This document shows, in pieces, positions 1 through 7,632 of a stretch of DNA of 64,000 nucleotides (position 1 is the stretch's first letter; each line of letters begins with the position of its first letter). A program made the position numbers and the translations under genes. Source of the stretch: Kitasatospora aureofaciens (GTDB lineage: Bacteria; Actinomycetota; Actinomycetes; Streptomycetales; Streptomycetaceae). The stretch spans positions 1-64,000 of the forward strand of contig NZ_JAHTKP010000021.1 in assembly GCF_019192735.1 (NCBI RefSeq), read 5' to 3'. Below the pieces are notes generated by a model. The model was not told the origin of the DNA. It did not search any database and saw nothing but the letters and a program-made list of their open reading frames with translations.

Positions 1-300
1 GGATGTCAACATATCTGGCGTTGACTTTTGGCACGCTGTTGAGTTCTCAAGGAACGGACACTTCCTTCGGACCGCCTTCCAGCGGGCCCTCCGGGCGCTT
101 CGTTCTTTCGTGTTTCCAGCTTATCAGGTGTTTTCCGCTCCGTTTTCCGGAGTTTCATTCATCCGATTTCCCGAACTGGTCGGTATCGCTTTCCGCGACG
201 GCCTCCACATTAGCGCATTCCGAGTGTTACCCGAAATTCACGCTCACCCTGTTGACGGGAACGCCAACCGACCCAACCGAATGGGCGCCGAGGTGAGAGT
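1..300 (-). promoter_or_regulatory. rRNA operon 5' leader (16S gene lies outside, to the left)
   Basis: Read on the minus strand, positions 50 to 1 give TTGAGAACTCAA, then CAGCGTGCC, then AAAAGTCAACGCCAGATATG. I recognise this as the conserved leader just upstream of Streptomyces 16S rRNA, including the boxA-like antitermination element at 39-50. The 16S gene itself is not in the window. Positions 51-300 are the rest of the leader, where other rrn promoters usually sit; TAATGT at 212-207 with TTCGGG 17 bases upstream is a weak second promoter candidate. Confidence 0.85.
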
Positions 301-341
301 GGGACTTGCCGAGTGGGGTGGCCGCTTCAGCGACTCGTTCA

Positions 342-370
342 ACACTAGGCCACCTGCACGACATCGTCAA
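342..370 (-). promoter_or_regulatory. rrn promoter, TTGACG-17-TAGTGT
   Basis: On the minus strand a -35 box TTGACG (370-365) is followed after exactly 17 bases by a -10 box TAGTGT (347-342). This is a strong vegetative (HrdB-type) promoter pointing into the rRNA leader. The -35 box begins only four bases after the tyrS terminator stem, so tyrS transcription is stopped directly before rrn transcription begins. Confidence 0.8.
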
Positions 371-374
371 ACGT

Positions 375-406
375 CGAGGGCGGGATCCGGCTGGATCCCG
401 CCCTCG
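375..406 (-). terminator. tyrS terminator, 14-bp perfect stem
   Basis: Positions 375-388 pair perfectly with 393-406 around the tetraloop GGCT. The stem sits 75 bases downstream of the tyrS stop and directly upstream of the rrn promoter. There is no clear T-run, as is common in this genus. Confidence 0.85.
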
Positions 407-480
407 GTCGTCAAGGCCGCAGCTCAGCGGCGTCGTGTTTCGGTCACACCCCAGTCAGGCCTTCGGTCGCACCGCTGCGA

Positions 481-1752
481 TCACACCGCCGGCGCGACCA
501 GCTCGGCCGCCGCCAGGTTGCGCTTGCCGCGGCGCAGCACGAGCCAGCGGCCGTGCAGCAGATCGGCCTCGGCCGGGACCGCCTCCTCGTCCGTCACCTT
601 GACGTTGTTGAGGTAGGCACCGCCCTCCTTGATCGTCCGGCGGGCGGCCGAGCGGCTCGGCGCCAGGCCGACGGCGACCAACAGGTCGACCACGGGCTGG
701 AGTTCGGCGACCTTGGCCTTCGGGACCTCGGCCAGCGCGGCGGCCAGGGTCGGGGCCTCCAGGTCGGCGAGGTCGCCCTGGCCGAACAGCGCCTTGGACG
801 CGGCGACGGCGCGCTCGTACTGCTCGGCGCCGTGGACGAGGGTGGTGAGCTCTTCGGCGAGGGCGCGCTGCGCGAGACGGGCGGCGGGGCGCTCGGCGGT
901 CTCGCGCTCCAGCTCCTCGATCTCCTCCTTCGAGCGGAAGCTGAAGATCCGCAGGAAGTTGGAGACGTCCCGGTCGTCCGCGTTCAGCCAGAACTGGTAG
1001 AAGGCGTACGGGGTGGTCAGCTCGGGGTCGAGCCAGACCGTGCCGGACTCGGTCTTGCCGAACTTGGTGCCGTCGGCCTTGACGATCAGCGGCGTGGCCA
1101 GCGCGTGCACGGACCTGCCGTCGGCCTTGCGGATCAGGTCCGTGCCGGCGGTGAGGTTGCCCCACTGGTCGCTGCCGCCGGTCTGCAGGGTGCAGCCGTA
1201 GCGGCGGTTCAGCTCCAGGTAGTCCATGCCCTGGAGGATCTGGTAGCTGAACTCGGTGTAGCTGATGCCCGCGTCGGAGTTGAGCCGCCGGGCGACGGCC
1301 TCCTTGGCGATCATGTTGTTGACGCGGAAGTACTTGCCCACGTCGCGCAGCAGGCTGATGGCGGACATCCCGGACGTCCAGTCCAGGTTGTTGACCATGC
1401 GCGCCGCGTAGGGGCCCTCGAAGTCGAGGAAGCGCGCGATCTGGCCCCGCAGGCGCTCGACCCAGCCGGCCACCGTCTCGGGGTCGTTGAGCACGCGCTC
1501 GGCGGTGGGCTTCGGGTCGCCGATCAGGCCCGTCGCGCCACCGACCAGGCCGAGCGGGAGGTTCCCCGCCTGCTGGATGCGGCGCATGGTGAGGATCTGC
1601 ACCAGGTTGCCGAGGTGCAGGCTGGGGGCCGTCGGGTCGAAGCCGCAATAGAACGTGACCGGGCCGTCCGCGAACGCCTTGCGCAGTGCGTCCTCGTCGG
1701 TGGACAGGGCGATCAGCCCACGCCACCGCAGCTCGTCGACGATGTCCGTCAC
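481..1752 (-). CDS. tyrS: Tyrosyl-tRNA synthetase
   Basis: Class I aminoacyl-tRNA synthetase of 423 residues that charges tRNA-Tyr in the cytoplasm. The HIGH-type motif is HLGN in GFDPTAPSLHLGN near residue 45, and the KMSKS-type loop is KFGKT near residue 230. A C-terminal S4 RNA-binding segment (SAARRTIKEGGAYLNN) closes the protein. The sequence closely resembles Streptomyces TyrS as I remember it. The start is GTG at 1752, giving VTDIVDEL; AAGGAG lies 10 bases upstream. A GTG two codons earlier (1758) is an alternative. It is followed by a strong terminator and then the rrn promoter, a tyrS-rrn arrangement known in Streptomyces. Confidence 0.95.
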   Translation of the reverse strand: MTDIVDELRWRGLIALSTDEDALRKAFADGPVTFYCGFDPTAPSLHLGNLVQILTMRRIQQAGNLPLGLVGGATGLIGDPKPTAERVLNDPETVAGWVERLRGQIARFLDFEGPYAARMVNNLDWTSGMSAISLLRDVGKYFRVNNMIAKEAVARRLNSDAGISYTEFSYQILQGMDYLELNRRYGCTLQTGGSDQWGNLTAGTDLIRKADGRSVHALATPLIVKADGTKFGKTESGTVWLDPELTTPYAFYQFWLNADDRDVSNFLRIFSFRSKEEIEELERETAERPAARLAQRALAEELTTLVHGAEQYERAVAASKALFGQGDLADLEAPTLAAALAEVPKAKVAELQPVVDLLVAVGLAPSRSAARRTIKEGGAYLNNVKVTDEEAVPAEADLLHGRWLVLRRGKRNLAAAELVAPAV

Positions 1753-2068
1753 GGTCACGCTTCTCCTTCGATCGGGCGTCCGCCCGGTGCTGGCCCGGTT
1801 CGGTCGGGCCCCGGGTCGGTACGACTCCAGCCTGCTAGAGCCTACGCGGTCCCGGCCAGCGAGTTTTCCCCGAGGCAGCGCGCCAATCGGTCCCGGGCAC
1901 CGGGTCGGCCCCGCCGCCACCTTCCCCCGGGCCCCTCGCCGACACCGGAAATTCCGTTGTTCGTCGGCCACGGGCCCATTCAGAGTGGTCCCACCGCCGT
2001 GCGGCGGCAGTGACGTGTGTGGAGACGGTCGTGCCGCCGTGGCACGCCCGCGGGAAGGGTGTGCCGAG
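1753..2068. other. Intergenic region between divergent tyrS and HNH gene
   Basis: No gene is supported here. On the minus strand TAGGCT (1844-1839) could be a -10 box for tyrS, but no good -35 was found. Reading frames that cross this region are shadows of the flanking genes. I saw no T-box specifier or antiterminator structure for tyrS. Confidence 0.4.
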
Positions 2069-2590
2069 GTGCGCAACACGCTGGTTCTGAACGCGAGCTA
2101 CGAGCCCCTGACAACGGTGTCGCTCCAGCGCGCCGTCGTCCTGGTGCTCCAGGACAAGGCGGTGGTGGAGCAGGCACATCCGCTGCGCACGGTCCGCGGT
2201 ACGGGCATCACCGTCCCGGTGCCCCGGGTGATCAGACTGCAACGGTACGTACGGGTACCGTTCCGACAACAGGCGCCGTGGTCGCGGCGGGGTGTCCTGG
2301 CCCGTGACCAGCACCTGTGCGCCTACTGCGGCCGGCGTGCCAGCACGGTGGACCACCTGCAGCCCAGGTCGCGCGGTGGTGAGGACAGCTGGCTGAACAC
2401 GGTGGCCGCGTGCGCCGAGGACAACCAGCGCAAGGCGGACCGGACGCCGGAGCAGGCGGGGATGAAGCTGCTGCGCCGGCCGTTCGTGCCGACCCCGCAG
2501 GCGACGCTGATGATGGCGCTCGGCCTGCGCGACTCGGACGCCCGGGAGCTCGCCGACTGGCTGCCGGCCGTCGCCGTGCCGGCGGCCTGA
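2069..2590 (+). CDS. HNH endonuclease family protein
   Basis: A 173-residue protein of the actinobacterial HNH family that begins VRNTLVLNASYEPL. The nuclease fold is visible as two CxxC pairs (CAYCG and its partners), the DH of VDHLQPRSRGG, and N..AAC..DN.RK toward the C-terminus. Its substrate is unknown. The family is widespread and single-copy in actinobacteria with no toxin or immunity partner, which argues for a housekeeping role. The GTG start at 2069 is chosen because it gives the family's usual N-terminus and has GGAAGG about 10 bases upstream. Its stop codon lies inside a 20-bp tandem repeat. Confidence 0.85.
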   Translation: MRNTLVLNASYEPLTTVSLQRAVVLVLQDKAVVEQAHPLRTVRGTGITVPVPRVIRLQRYVRVPFRQQAPWSRRGVLARDQHLCAYCGRRASTVDHLQPRSRGGEDSWLNTVAACAEDNQRKADRTPEQAGMKLLRRPFVPTPQATLMMALGLRDSDARELADWLPAVAVPAA

Positions 2591-2650
2591 GCACTGTGCC
2601 GGCGGCCTGAGCACTGTGCCCGCGGCCTGAGCACTGTGCCCGCGGCCTGA
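2575..2650. repeat. 20-bp tandem repeat spanning the HNH stop codon
   Basis: The unit GGCGGCCTGAGCACTGTGCC repeats with exact 20-base spacing, about three and a half copies, with one G-to-C change in later units. Each copy carries the same TGA, so the first one ends the HNH protein and loss of units would not change its C-terminus. A short stem (69-74 with 80-85 in the 26xx block) follows and may terminate transcription. Confidence 0.9.
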
Positions 2651-2685
2651 ACACCCGAGCACCCGGACCCGGGGGCCGGCCCCGG

Positions 2686-4575
2686 CTAGCCCTTGGCCTG
2701 GTAGCCGGCCGCCGTGCCGAAGTTGGCCGAGTGCTCGGGTATCACGACGACCTTGCCGCCGCCGATCAGCACCCGGCCCGAGATCAGCAGCGAGCCGGTG
2801 CCCTGCGGGAAGTTGCCGCCGGTCGACTCCTGGCCGCCGGTCACCGCGAAGCGGCTGAGGTGGGCGGGCTGGTCGCGGCGTTCGTCGGCGGCGAGCACCA
2901 GGGAGCCGCCGTCGACGGCCACCGCCCGGACCACGCCCTTCTCGGCCGCCGGGGCCTTCCAGCGCTGCTTGCCGGTGTCGAGGTCGTAGCCGACCGCGGC
3001 CGCCGCCCCGGTGTTGTTCGGCGGAACCAGCGTGGTGACCATCGTCCGGTCCTGGAAGAAGACCCCGGGCGTGGCCGAAAACGTGCCATGGGCGACGTCC
3101 AGCCGGCCCCCGTCGACGGCCACCGGGATCTCGGCGGCCGGGTCGCCGCCCGCGCCCCATGCGAACACCCGGTCGTCGGCCGGCTTCTCGCCGGTGGTGA
3201 GAACGACGGCGGGCTCGGCGGAGAGCACCGTCACGGTCTTCGGACTGTTGTTCAGGCCGCGCCACCAGCCCACCTTGCCGTCCGCGGTGTTCAGCGCGAC
3301 GGCCTGGTCGGCGGGGGTCGAGTCGGCGCAGGAGGAGGCGACCAGCACGGTCTTGCCGGTGACGCCGCCGGAGAGCGTGCAGAACTTGCCCTGCCCGGTG
3401 TACTGCCAGACGTCCTTGCCGTCGGCGGACTCCCAGGCGACCACCCGGTCGTCGCCGACGGCTATGACCTTGTCCTCGGTGACGCCGATCCGCGCGGTGT
3501 AGGCGCCCTTGGCGTCCGAGACGGTCTTGGTCCAGGCGGTCTTGCCCGTCTTGGTGTCCACGGCCGCGACCAGCGTGCACGGGCTCTTCGGGTCGGCCTG
3601 CGGCCGGAACAGCGCCGCGCCCAGGCCGGACGGGTTCACGCCCTGCGACAGGCCGCAGGGAACGGCCCCGGCGGCCGGCGGCTCGACCGACCAGAGGGGC
3701 TTGCCCGCCGCCAGGTCGTACGCACGCACGCCGGTGGCGTCGGCCCGGACCACCGCGTCGGCCAGCAGCCAGCTGCCGACCAGCGTGTCGTCGGCCCCCG
3801 GCTGTCCGGCCGCGGCGGGCTGCGCCGACCACGCCTTGGTGTGGGCGACGGTGAAGCCGGGCTCGCCGCCCCCGCCACCTGAGGTGGACGCGCTGCCGTT
3901 GCCCTCGGCGCCCACCGTCAGAGCGGCCGCGACCAGCACGCCCAGCGCGGCGACCCCGGCCCCGGTGCGCACCAGGAGCGCGCGCCGGCTGGGCACGTGC
4001 TCGCCGGATATCACAGTGTCGGCGGCGGCCCGGGCCTTCTCCGTGAGCGACGAACCGCCCTTGCCCTCACCGGCACCCCGGCGGGCGGCGGCGCGGGACG
4101 GCGCGGCGGGCTCGGGGGCGGCGGGCGTCTCCGGCTCCTGCGGTTCGGCGGGCTCGGTTTCGGCGGGCTCGATGTGCACGAAGCCGTCGGCCGAGTACTC
4201 CGCACCCGCCGGGACGTACAGGCTGTCCCCCGCGGGCTGCTGCGGGACGGCGTACGGCGCGTACTGCTGCTGCCCGTAGTCGGTGTACTGGTAGGAGGGC
4301 TGCTCGTACTGCCCCTCGGCGTAACCGCCCTGCACGTACGCGGTCTGGCCGTACTGACCGTACTCGGCGGTCTGCGGGTACTCGCCGGTCTGCCCGTACA
4401 CGGCCTGCCCGTAGCCGGCGGTCGCCTGCCAGTGCTCCTGCTCCACGTGCGGCTGCTGAATCGAGTGCTGCGACGTCACGTGCTGCTGCTCGTGGTACCC
4501 GCCCTGCCAGTCCTGCTGCTGCACCTGGGGGTACCACGGCTGCTGATGGGCGTCTCCGAAGGGCTCCTGCGCCAT
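2686..4575 (-). CDS. Membrane-anchored PQQ-like beta-propeller protein
   Basis: A 629-residue protein. Residues 1-125 are strongly enriched in Gln, Tyr and Gly with YGQ-type repeats (VYGQTGEYPQ, YGQYGQTAYVQ); a Pro/Glu/Ala stretch follows. A single membrane segment near 197-222 (RRALLVRTGAGVAALG onward) orients the rest outside. The outer part has at least five propeller blades marked by D/A..GK..W motifs (DLAAGKPLWS, DTKTGKTAWT, SADGKDVWQ, TADGKVGWW, DLDTGKQRW). Such proteins in Streptomyces are often linked to Ser/Thr kinases or the cell envelope, but no kinase is adjacent here. Function unknown; the Q/Y-rich inner tail suggests a protein-interaction or assembly role. Confidence 0.8.
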   Translation of the reverse strand: MAQEPFGDAHQQPWYPQVQQQDWQGGYHEQQHVTSQHSIQQPHVEQEHWQATAGYGQAVYGQTGEYPQTAEYGQYGQTAYVQGGYAEGQYEQPSYQYTDYGQQQYAPYAVPQQPAGDSLYVPAGAEYSADGFVHIEPAETEPAEPQEPETPAAPEPAAPSRAAARRGAGEGKGGSSLTEKARAAADTVISGEHVPSRRALLVRTGAGVAALGVLVAAALTVGAEGNGSASTSGGGGGEPGFTVAHTKAWSAQPAAAGQPGADDTLVGSWLLADAVVRADATGVRAYDLAAGKPLWSVEPPAAGAVPCGLSQGVNPSGLGAALFRPQADPKSPCTLVAAVDTKTGKTAWTKTVSDAKGAYTARIGVTEDKVIAVGDDRVVAWESADGKDVWQYTGQGKFCTLSGGVTGKTVLVASSCADSTPADQAVALNTADGKVGWWRGLNNSPKTVTVLSAEPAVVLTTGEKPADDRVFAWGAGGDPAAEIPVAVDGGRLDVAHGTFSATPGVFFQDRTMVTTLVPPNNTGAAAAVGYDLDTGKQRWKAPAAEKGVVRAVAVDGGSLVLAADERRDQPAHLSRFAVTGGQESTGGNFPQGTGSLLISGRVLIGGGKVVVIPEHSANFGTAAGYQAKG

Positions 4576-4654
4576 CCGTTTCCGTCCCTCCCGAGCCGCC
4601 TGCAGTGGGGAGTCAGCATCTCACGCCCACCGGAGCGCCTCGCTCCGGCCTCCG

Positions 4655-4960
4655 TCAGCCCGCGGACTCGGCGCGCAGGGCCTCGTCGATCCGGGCGGCC
4701 AGGGTGAAGTCCAGGCCGGTCAGCCCGCCGGCGCTGTGGGTGGAGAGGACGAAGCGGAGGGTGCGCCAGCGGATGTCGATGTCGGGGTGGTGGTCCAGGG
4801 CCTCGGCCTGTTCGGCGACCGCGTCGACCACCCGGATCGCGGCCGGGAAGTCCGGGGCGTCGGCCGTGCGGGCGATGCTGTCGCCCTCCCGGGACCATTG
4901 CGGCAGTCCGGCCAGGGCCGCCGTGATCTCGTCCTCGCTCAGCCGTGCTCTGCTGCTCAT
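4655..4960 (-). CDS. 4a-hydroxytetrahydrobiopterin dehydratase (pterin-4-alpha-carbinolamine dehydratase)
   Basis: A 101-residue protein. The family signature is complete: the HHP of DHHPDIDIRW, then LSTHSAGGLTGLD, which holds the active-site His and Asp. It dehydrates 4a-hydroxytetrahydropterin during pterin recycling and may alternatively serve in molybdopterin or folate-related pterin chemistry, since no phenylalanine hydroxylase is nearby. The start ATG at 4960 has GGGAG seven bases upstream. It stands alone between the propeller gene and the TauE gene on the same strand. Confidence 0.9.
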   Translation of the reverse strand: MSSRARLSEDEITAALAGLPQWSREGDSIARTADAPDFPAAIRVVDAVAEQAEALDHHPDIDIRWRTLRFVLSTHSAGGLTGLDFTLAARIDEALRAESAG

Positions 4961-5037
4961 CGAAGCGCTCCCGTGCCTGGTCGGAACAATGGTCGGATCG
5001 GAGTGCACTTCGACGAACATACGCCCGTGACGGGCGT

Positions 5038-5796
5038 TCAGCTCATCAGCAGCTTGGTCACGGCGACCAGCCCGACCACCACGATGACCCCGCGCAGCGC
5101 GGCCGGCGGGAGGCGGCGGCCGACCTTGGCGCCGAGCAGACCGCCGACCAGCGAGCCCACCGCGATCAGCCCGGCGGCCGTCCAGTTCACCGTCGAGGTG
5201 AACAGGAAGAAGAGCGCGGCGACGCCGTTGACGATCATGGCGAGTGCGTTCTTCACCCCGTTGATCCGCTGCAGGTCCTCCTGGAGCAGCATGCCCATCA
5301 GCGCCATCAGCAGGACGCCCTGCGCGGCGCCGAAGTAGCCGCCGTAAATGCCGGTGAGGAAGACGCCGCCGAGCAGCACCAGGCTGCCGTCCGGGTCCCC
5401 GCCGGGGCGGCGGCGGGCGGCGACGGCCTTGGCCACCCGGGGCTGGATCACCACGAGGACGAGGGCCAGCAGGATCAGCACCGGGACGATCGCGTCGAAG
5501 GCGCCGCTCGGCAGCGTGATCAGCAGCAGCGCGCCGACCAGCCCGCCGAACAGTGCGGCGGTGCCCAGGCGGAGCAGGCGGCGGCCCTGGCCGACCAGCT
5601 CGCGGCGGTAGCCGATCACGCCGCTGAGCGAGCCGGGCACCAGGCCGAAGGTGTTGGACACGTTGGCGGTGACCGGCGGGATGCCGACGGCGAGCAGGAC
5701 GGGGAAGGTGATCAGGGTGCCGGAGCCGACGATCACATTGATCATCCCGGCACCGACGCCCGCCACCAGGACGGCAATCGCCTCCCAGAGCGTCAT
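5038..5796 (-). CDS. TauE/SafE family anion exporter
   Basis: A 252-residue integral membrane protein with about eight hydrophobic segments. The TauE/SafE hallmark appears twice: GAGMINVIVGSGTLITFPVLLAVG near the N-terminus and GGVFLTGIYGGYFGAAQGVLL in the second half. Members export sulfite, sulfonates or other organosulfur anions. No sulfur gene is adjacent, so the substrate is open. GAGGAG lies nine bases before the ATG. It may be co-transcribed with the pterin dehydratase 77 bases downstream. Confidence 0.85.
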   Translation of the reverse strand: MTLWEAIAVLVAGVGAGMINVIVGSGTLITFPVLLAVGIPPVTANVSNTFGLVPGSLSGVIGYRRELVGQGRRLLRLGTAALFGGLVGALLLITLPSGAFDAIVPVLILLALVLVVIQPRVAKAVAARRRPGGDPDGSLVLLGGVFLTGIYGGYFGAAQGVLLMALMGMLLQEDLQRINGVKNALAMIVNGVAALFFLFTSTVNWTAAGLIAVGSLVGGLLGAKVGRRLPPAALRGVIVVVGLVAVTKLLMS

Positions 5797-5878
5797 GGCT
5801 CACTTCTCCTCACGGTCCTGTCGGTCCTGCCCGAAGGATCATGCCGGACGGTCCGCCGATCGGACCAGCCCCGACCAC

Positions 5879-5956
5879 GATGCGGAACACGCCCACCATG
5901 CGGAACACGCCCGGCACCGCGGAACGAACCCGGCACCGCGGAACACACCCGGCACC
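5879..5956. repeat. Degenerate 18-19-bp tandem repeat
   Basis: Four copies of a unit GCGGAACACGCCCGGCACC start at 5882, 5900, 5919 and 5938 (spacing 18, 19, 19). The copies drift at the centre (ACACG, ACGAA, ACACA). It lies between the TauE promoter side and the terminator of the SPFH gene, outside any coding region. Confidence 0.85.
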
Positions 5957-5963
5957 AACGCCG

Positions 5964-6002
5964 AGGGCCCGCCCCGCACCTCTCGGTACGACGGCGGGCC
6001 CT
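5964..6002 (-). terminator. Terminator after the NfeD-SPFH operon
   Basis: AGGGCCCGCC (5964-5973) pairs perfectly with GGCGGGCCCT (5993-6002) across a 19-base loop, 24 bases beyond the SPFH stop codon. Confidence 0.7.
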
Positions 6003-6025
6003 GGCGCGCGGCACGGCTCAGCCGG

Positions 6026-7078
6026 TCACTCCGGGTCGATCTTGCGGTACTCGCGGGCCGGGTCCACCCGGGGACGGGCGGAGCCCTTGTCGATGTCCAC
6101 CGGGCGCGGTCCGGCCGCCGGGTCGAGCGGCACCTGGGTGGCGGCCGGAGCCGCCGCCGGGACGCTCGGGGCCGCCACGGCGCCGCCGTTGACCCCGCCG
6201 CCGTTGCCGGTCAGGCCGGTGAACGCGCCACCGAGGCCCTTGAGCGCGTCGCCGACCTCGCTCGGGATGATCCACAGCTTGTTGGAGTCGCCCTTGGCCA
6301 GCTCGGGCAGGGTCTGCAGGTACTGGTAGGCGAGCAGCTTCTGGTCGGCGTCGCCGTCGTGGATCGCCTCGAAGACCGTCCGGATCGCCGCCGCCTCACC
6401 GTCGGCGCGCAGCACCGCGGCCTGCGCCTCACCCTCGGCCCGGAGCACGTCGGCCTGCTTCTCACCCTCGGCCTTCAGGATCTGCGCCTGGCGCTGACCC
6501 TCGGCGGTGAGGATCGCCGCGCGCTTGTCACGGTCGGCGCGCATCTGCTTCTCCATCGAGTCCTGGATGGAGGTCGGCGGCTCGATCGCCTTCAGCTCGA
6601 CGCGGTTGACCCGGATGCCCCACTTGCCGGTGGCCTCGTCCAGGACGCCGCGCAGGCCGGCGTTGATGACCTCGCGCGAGGTCAGGGTCGACTCCAGGTC
6701 CATCGAGCCGATGATGTTGCGCAGCGTGGTGACGGTCAGCTGCTCGATCGCCTGGATGTAGCTCGCGACCTCGTAGGTGGCCGCCCGGGGGTCGGTGACC
6801 TGGTAGTAGATGACCGTGTCGATGTTGACGACCAGGTTGTCCTGGGTGATCACCGGCTGGGGCGGGAACGGGACGACCTGCTCGCGCAGGTCGATCCGGT
6901 TGCGGACCCGGTCGATGAACGGGACGACGATGTTCAGGCCTGCGTTGAGCGTCCGGGTGTAGCGGCCGAAGCGCTCCACGATCGCGGCGCTGGCCTGCGG
7001 GATGACCTGGATCGTCTTGATCAGCGCGATGAAGGCCACCACGACCAGGACGACCAAAACGATAAGGACGGGTTCCAC
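6026..7078 (-). CDS. SPFH/band-7 (stomatin-like, QmcA type) membrane protein
   Basis: A 350-residue protein with an N-terminal membrane helix (LIVLVVLVVVAFIALIKTI) followed by a band-7 domain: IPQASAAIVERFGRYTRTLNAGLN, then EQVVPFPPQPVITQDN and a long charged helix with AEGxxQAxxLxAEGE repeats (residues 195-240) that forms the coiled-coil assembly region. SPFH proteins organise membrane microdomains and quality control. It is transcribed with the NfeD gene ten bases upstream, the classic NfeD-SPFH pairing in which NfeD assists or caps the SPFH assembly. The C-terminal tail is Gly/Ala/Pro-rich and probably disordered. Confidence 0.9.
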   Translation of the reverse strand: MEPVLIVLVVLVVVAFIALIKTIQVIPQASAAIVERFGRYTRTLNAGLNIVVPFIDRVRNRIDLREQVVPFPPQPVITQDNLVVNIDTVIYYQVTDPRAATYEVASYIQAIEQLTVTTLRNIIGSMDLESTLTSREVINAGLRGVLDEATGKWGIRVNRVELKAIEPPTSIQDSMEKQMRADRDKRAAILTAEGQRQAQILKAEGEKQADVLRAEGEAQAAVLRADGEAAAIRTVFEAIHDGDADQKLLAYQYLQTLPELAKGDSNKLWIIPSEVGDALKGLGGAFTGLTGNGGGVNGGAVAAPSVPAAAPAATQVPLDPAAGPRPVDIDKGSARPRVDPAREYRKIDPE

Positions 7079-7088
7079 GGACTCTCCC

Positions 7089-7511
7089 CTAGACGACCAG
7101 GGCGGTCGCGCCCTGGATTTCGACGACGTCGACCTGCTGCCCCGGTTGGTACACGGTGTCCGGGTGGAGCGCGCGGGCCGACCAGATCTCGCCGTTCAGC
7201 TTGATCCGTCCGCCCTCCCCGTCGACGGTTTCCGCGACGACCGCGGTGGCGCCCTGGAGCGCCTCGATGCCCATCTTGATCTGCGGGCCCTTCTTGATCT
7301 GCCGATAGGCGATCGGGCGGACGACGACCAGCAGGGCGACCGAGACCACGACGAAGGTCAGCGTCTGCCACACCACCCCCGAGCCCAGACCGGCCACCCC
7401 GGCCGCGGCCAGTGCACCGACCGCGAACATGGCGAACTCCGGCATCGCGGTGAGTACCAGCGGTATGCCGAGCCCGACGGCGGCCAGGAGCCACCACAAC
7501 CAGCTGTCCAC
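7089..7511 (-). CDS. NfeD family membrane protein
   Basis: A 140-residue protein with two to three N-terminal membrane segments (residues 1-70) and a C-terminal OB-fold typical of NfeD (GATAVVAETVDGEGGRIKLNGEIWSARAL, then PGQQVDVVEIQGATALVV). It is the short NfeD form without the ClpP-like protease. It is the first gene of a two-gene operon with the SPFH protein and is expected to act with it in the membrane. Confidence 0.88.
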   Translation of the reverse strand: MDSWLWWLLAAVGLGIPLVLTAMPEFAMFAVGALAAAGVAGLGSGVVWQTLTFVVVSVALLVVVRPIAYRQIKKGPQIKMGIEALQGATAVVAETVDGEGGRIKLNGEIWSARALHPDTVYQPGQQVDVVEIQGATALVV

Positions 7512-7573
7512 GAATCCATCCTAGGGAGCGAAGGGCCTTCGTGGCGGACAGTTCCCGCAGGTCGAGGGGCGGA

Positions 7574-7597
7574 AACCGGTCGCGCGTGCGACCGGTT
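7574..7597 (-). terminator. Terminator downstream of the ABC ATPase
   Basis: AACCGGTCGC (7574-7583) pairs perfectly with GCGACCGGTT (7588-7597) around a GCGT loop, 36 bases past the ATPase stop and just upstream of the NfeD gene. Confidence 0.75.
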
Positions 7598-7632
7598 CCG
7601 GCAGACGCGTGCTGCGACTGTCGAACGGGGGG

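Noticed and set aside
1753..2068. Possible T-box riboswitch for tyrS
   Set aside because: No conserved T-box sequence, specifier loop or antiterminator pair was found in the leader.
455..2079. Long minus-strand reading frames covering tyrS and the region upstream of it
   Set aside because: The 532-codon frame is tyrS with a non-coding upstream extension; the TyrS family starts at VTDIVDEL with a good ribosome site. The overlapping 423-codon frame is an Arg/Pro/Gly-rich shadow typical of high-GC DNA.
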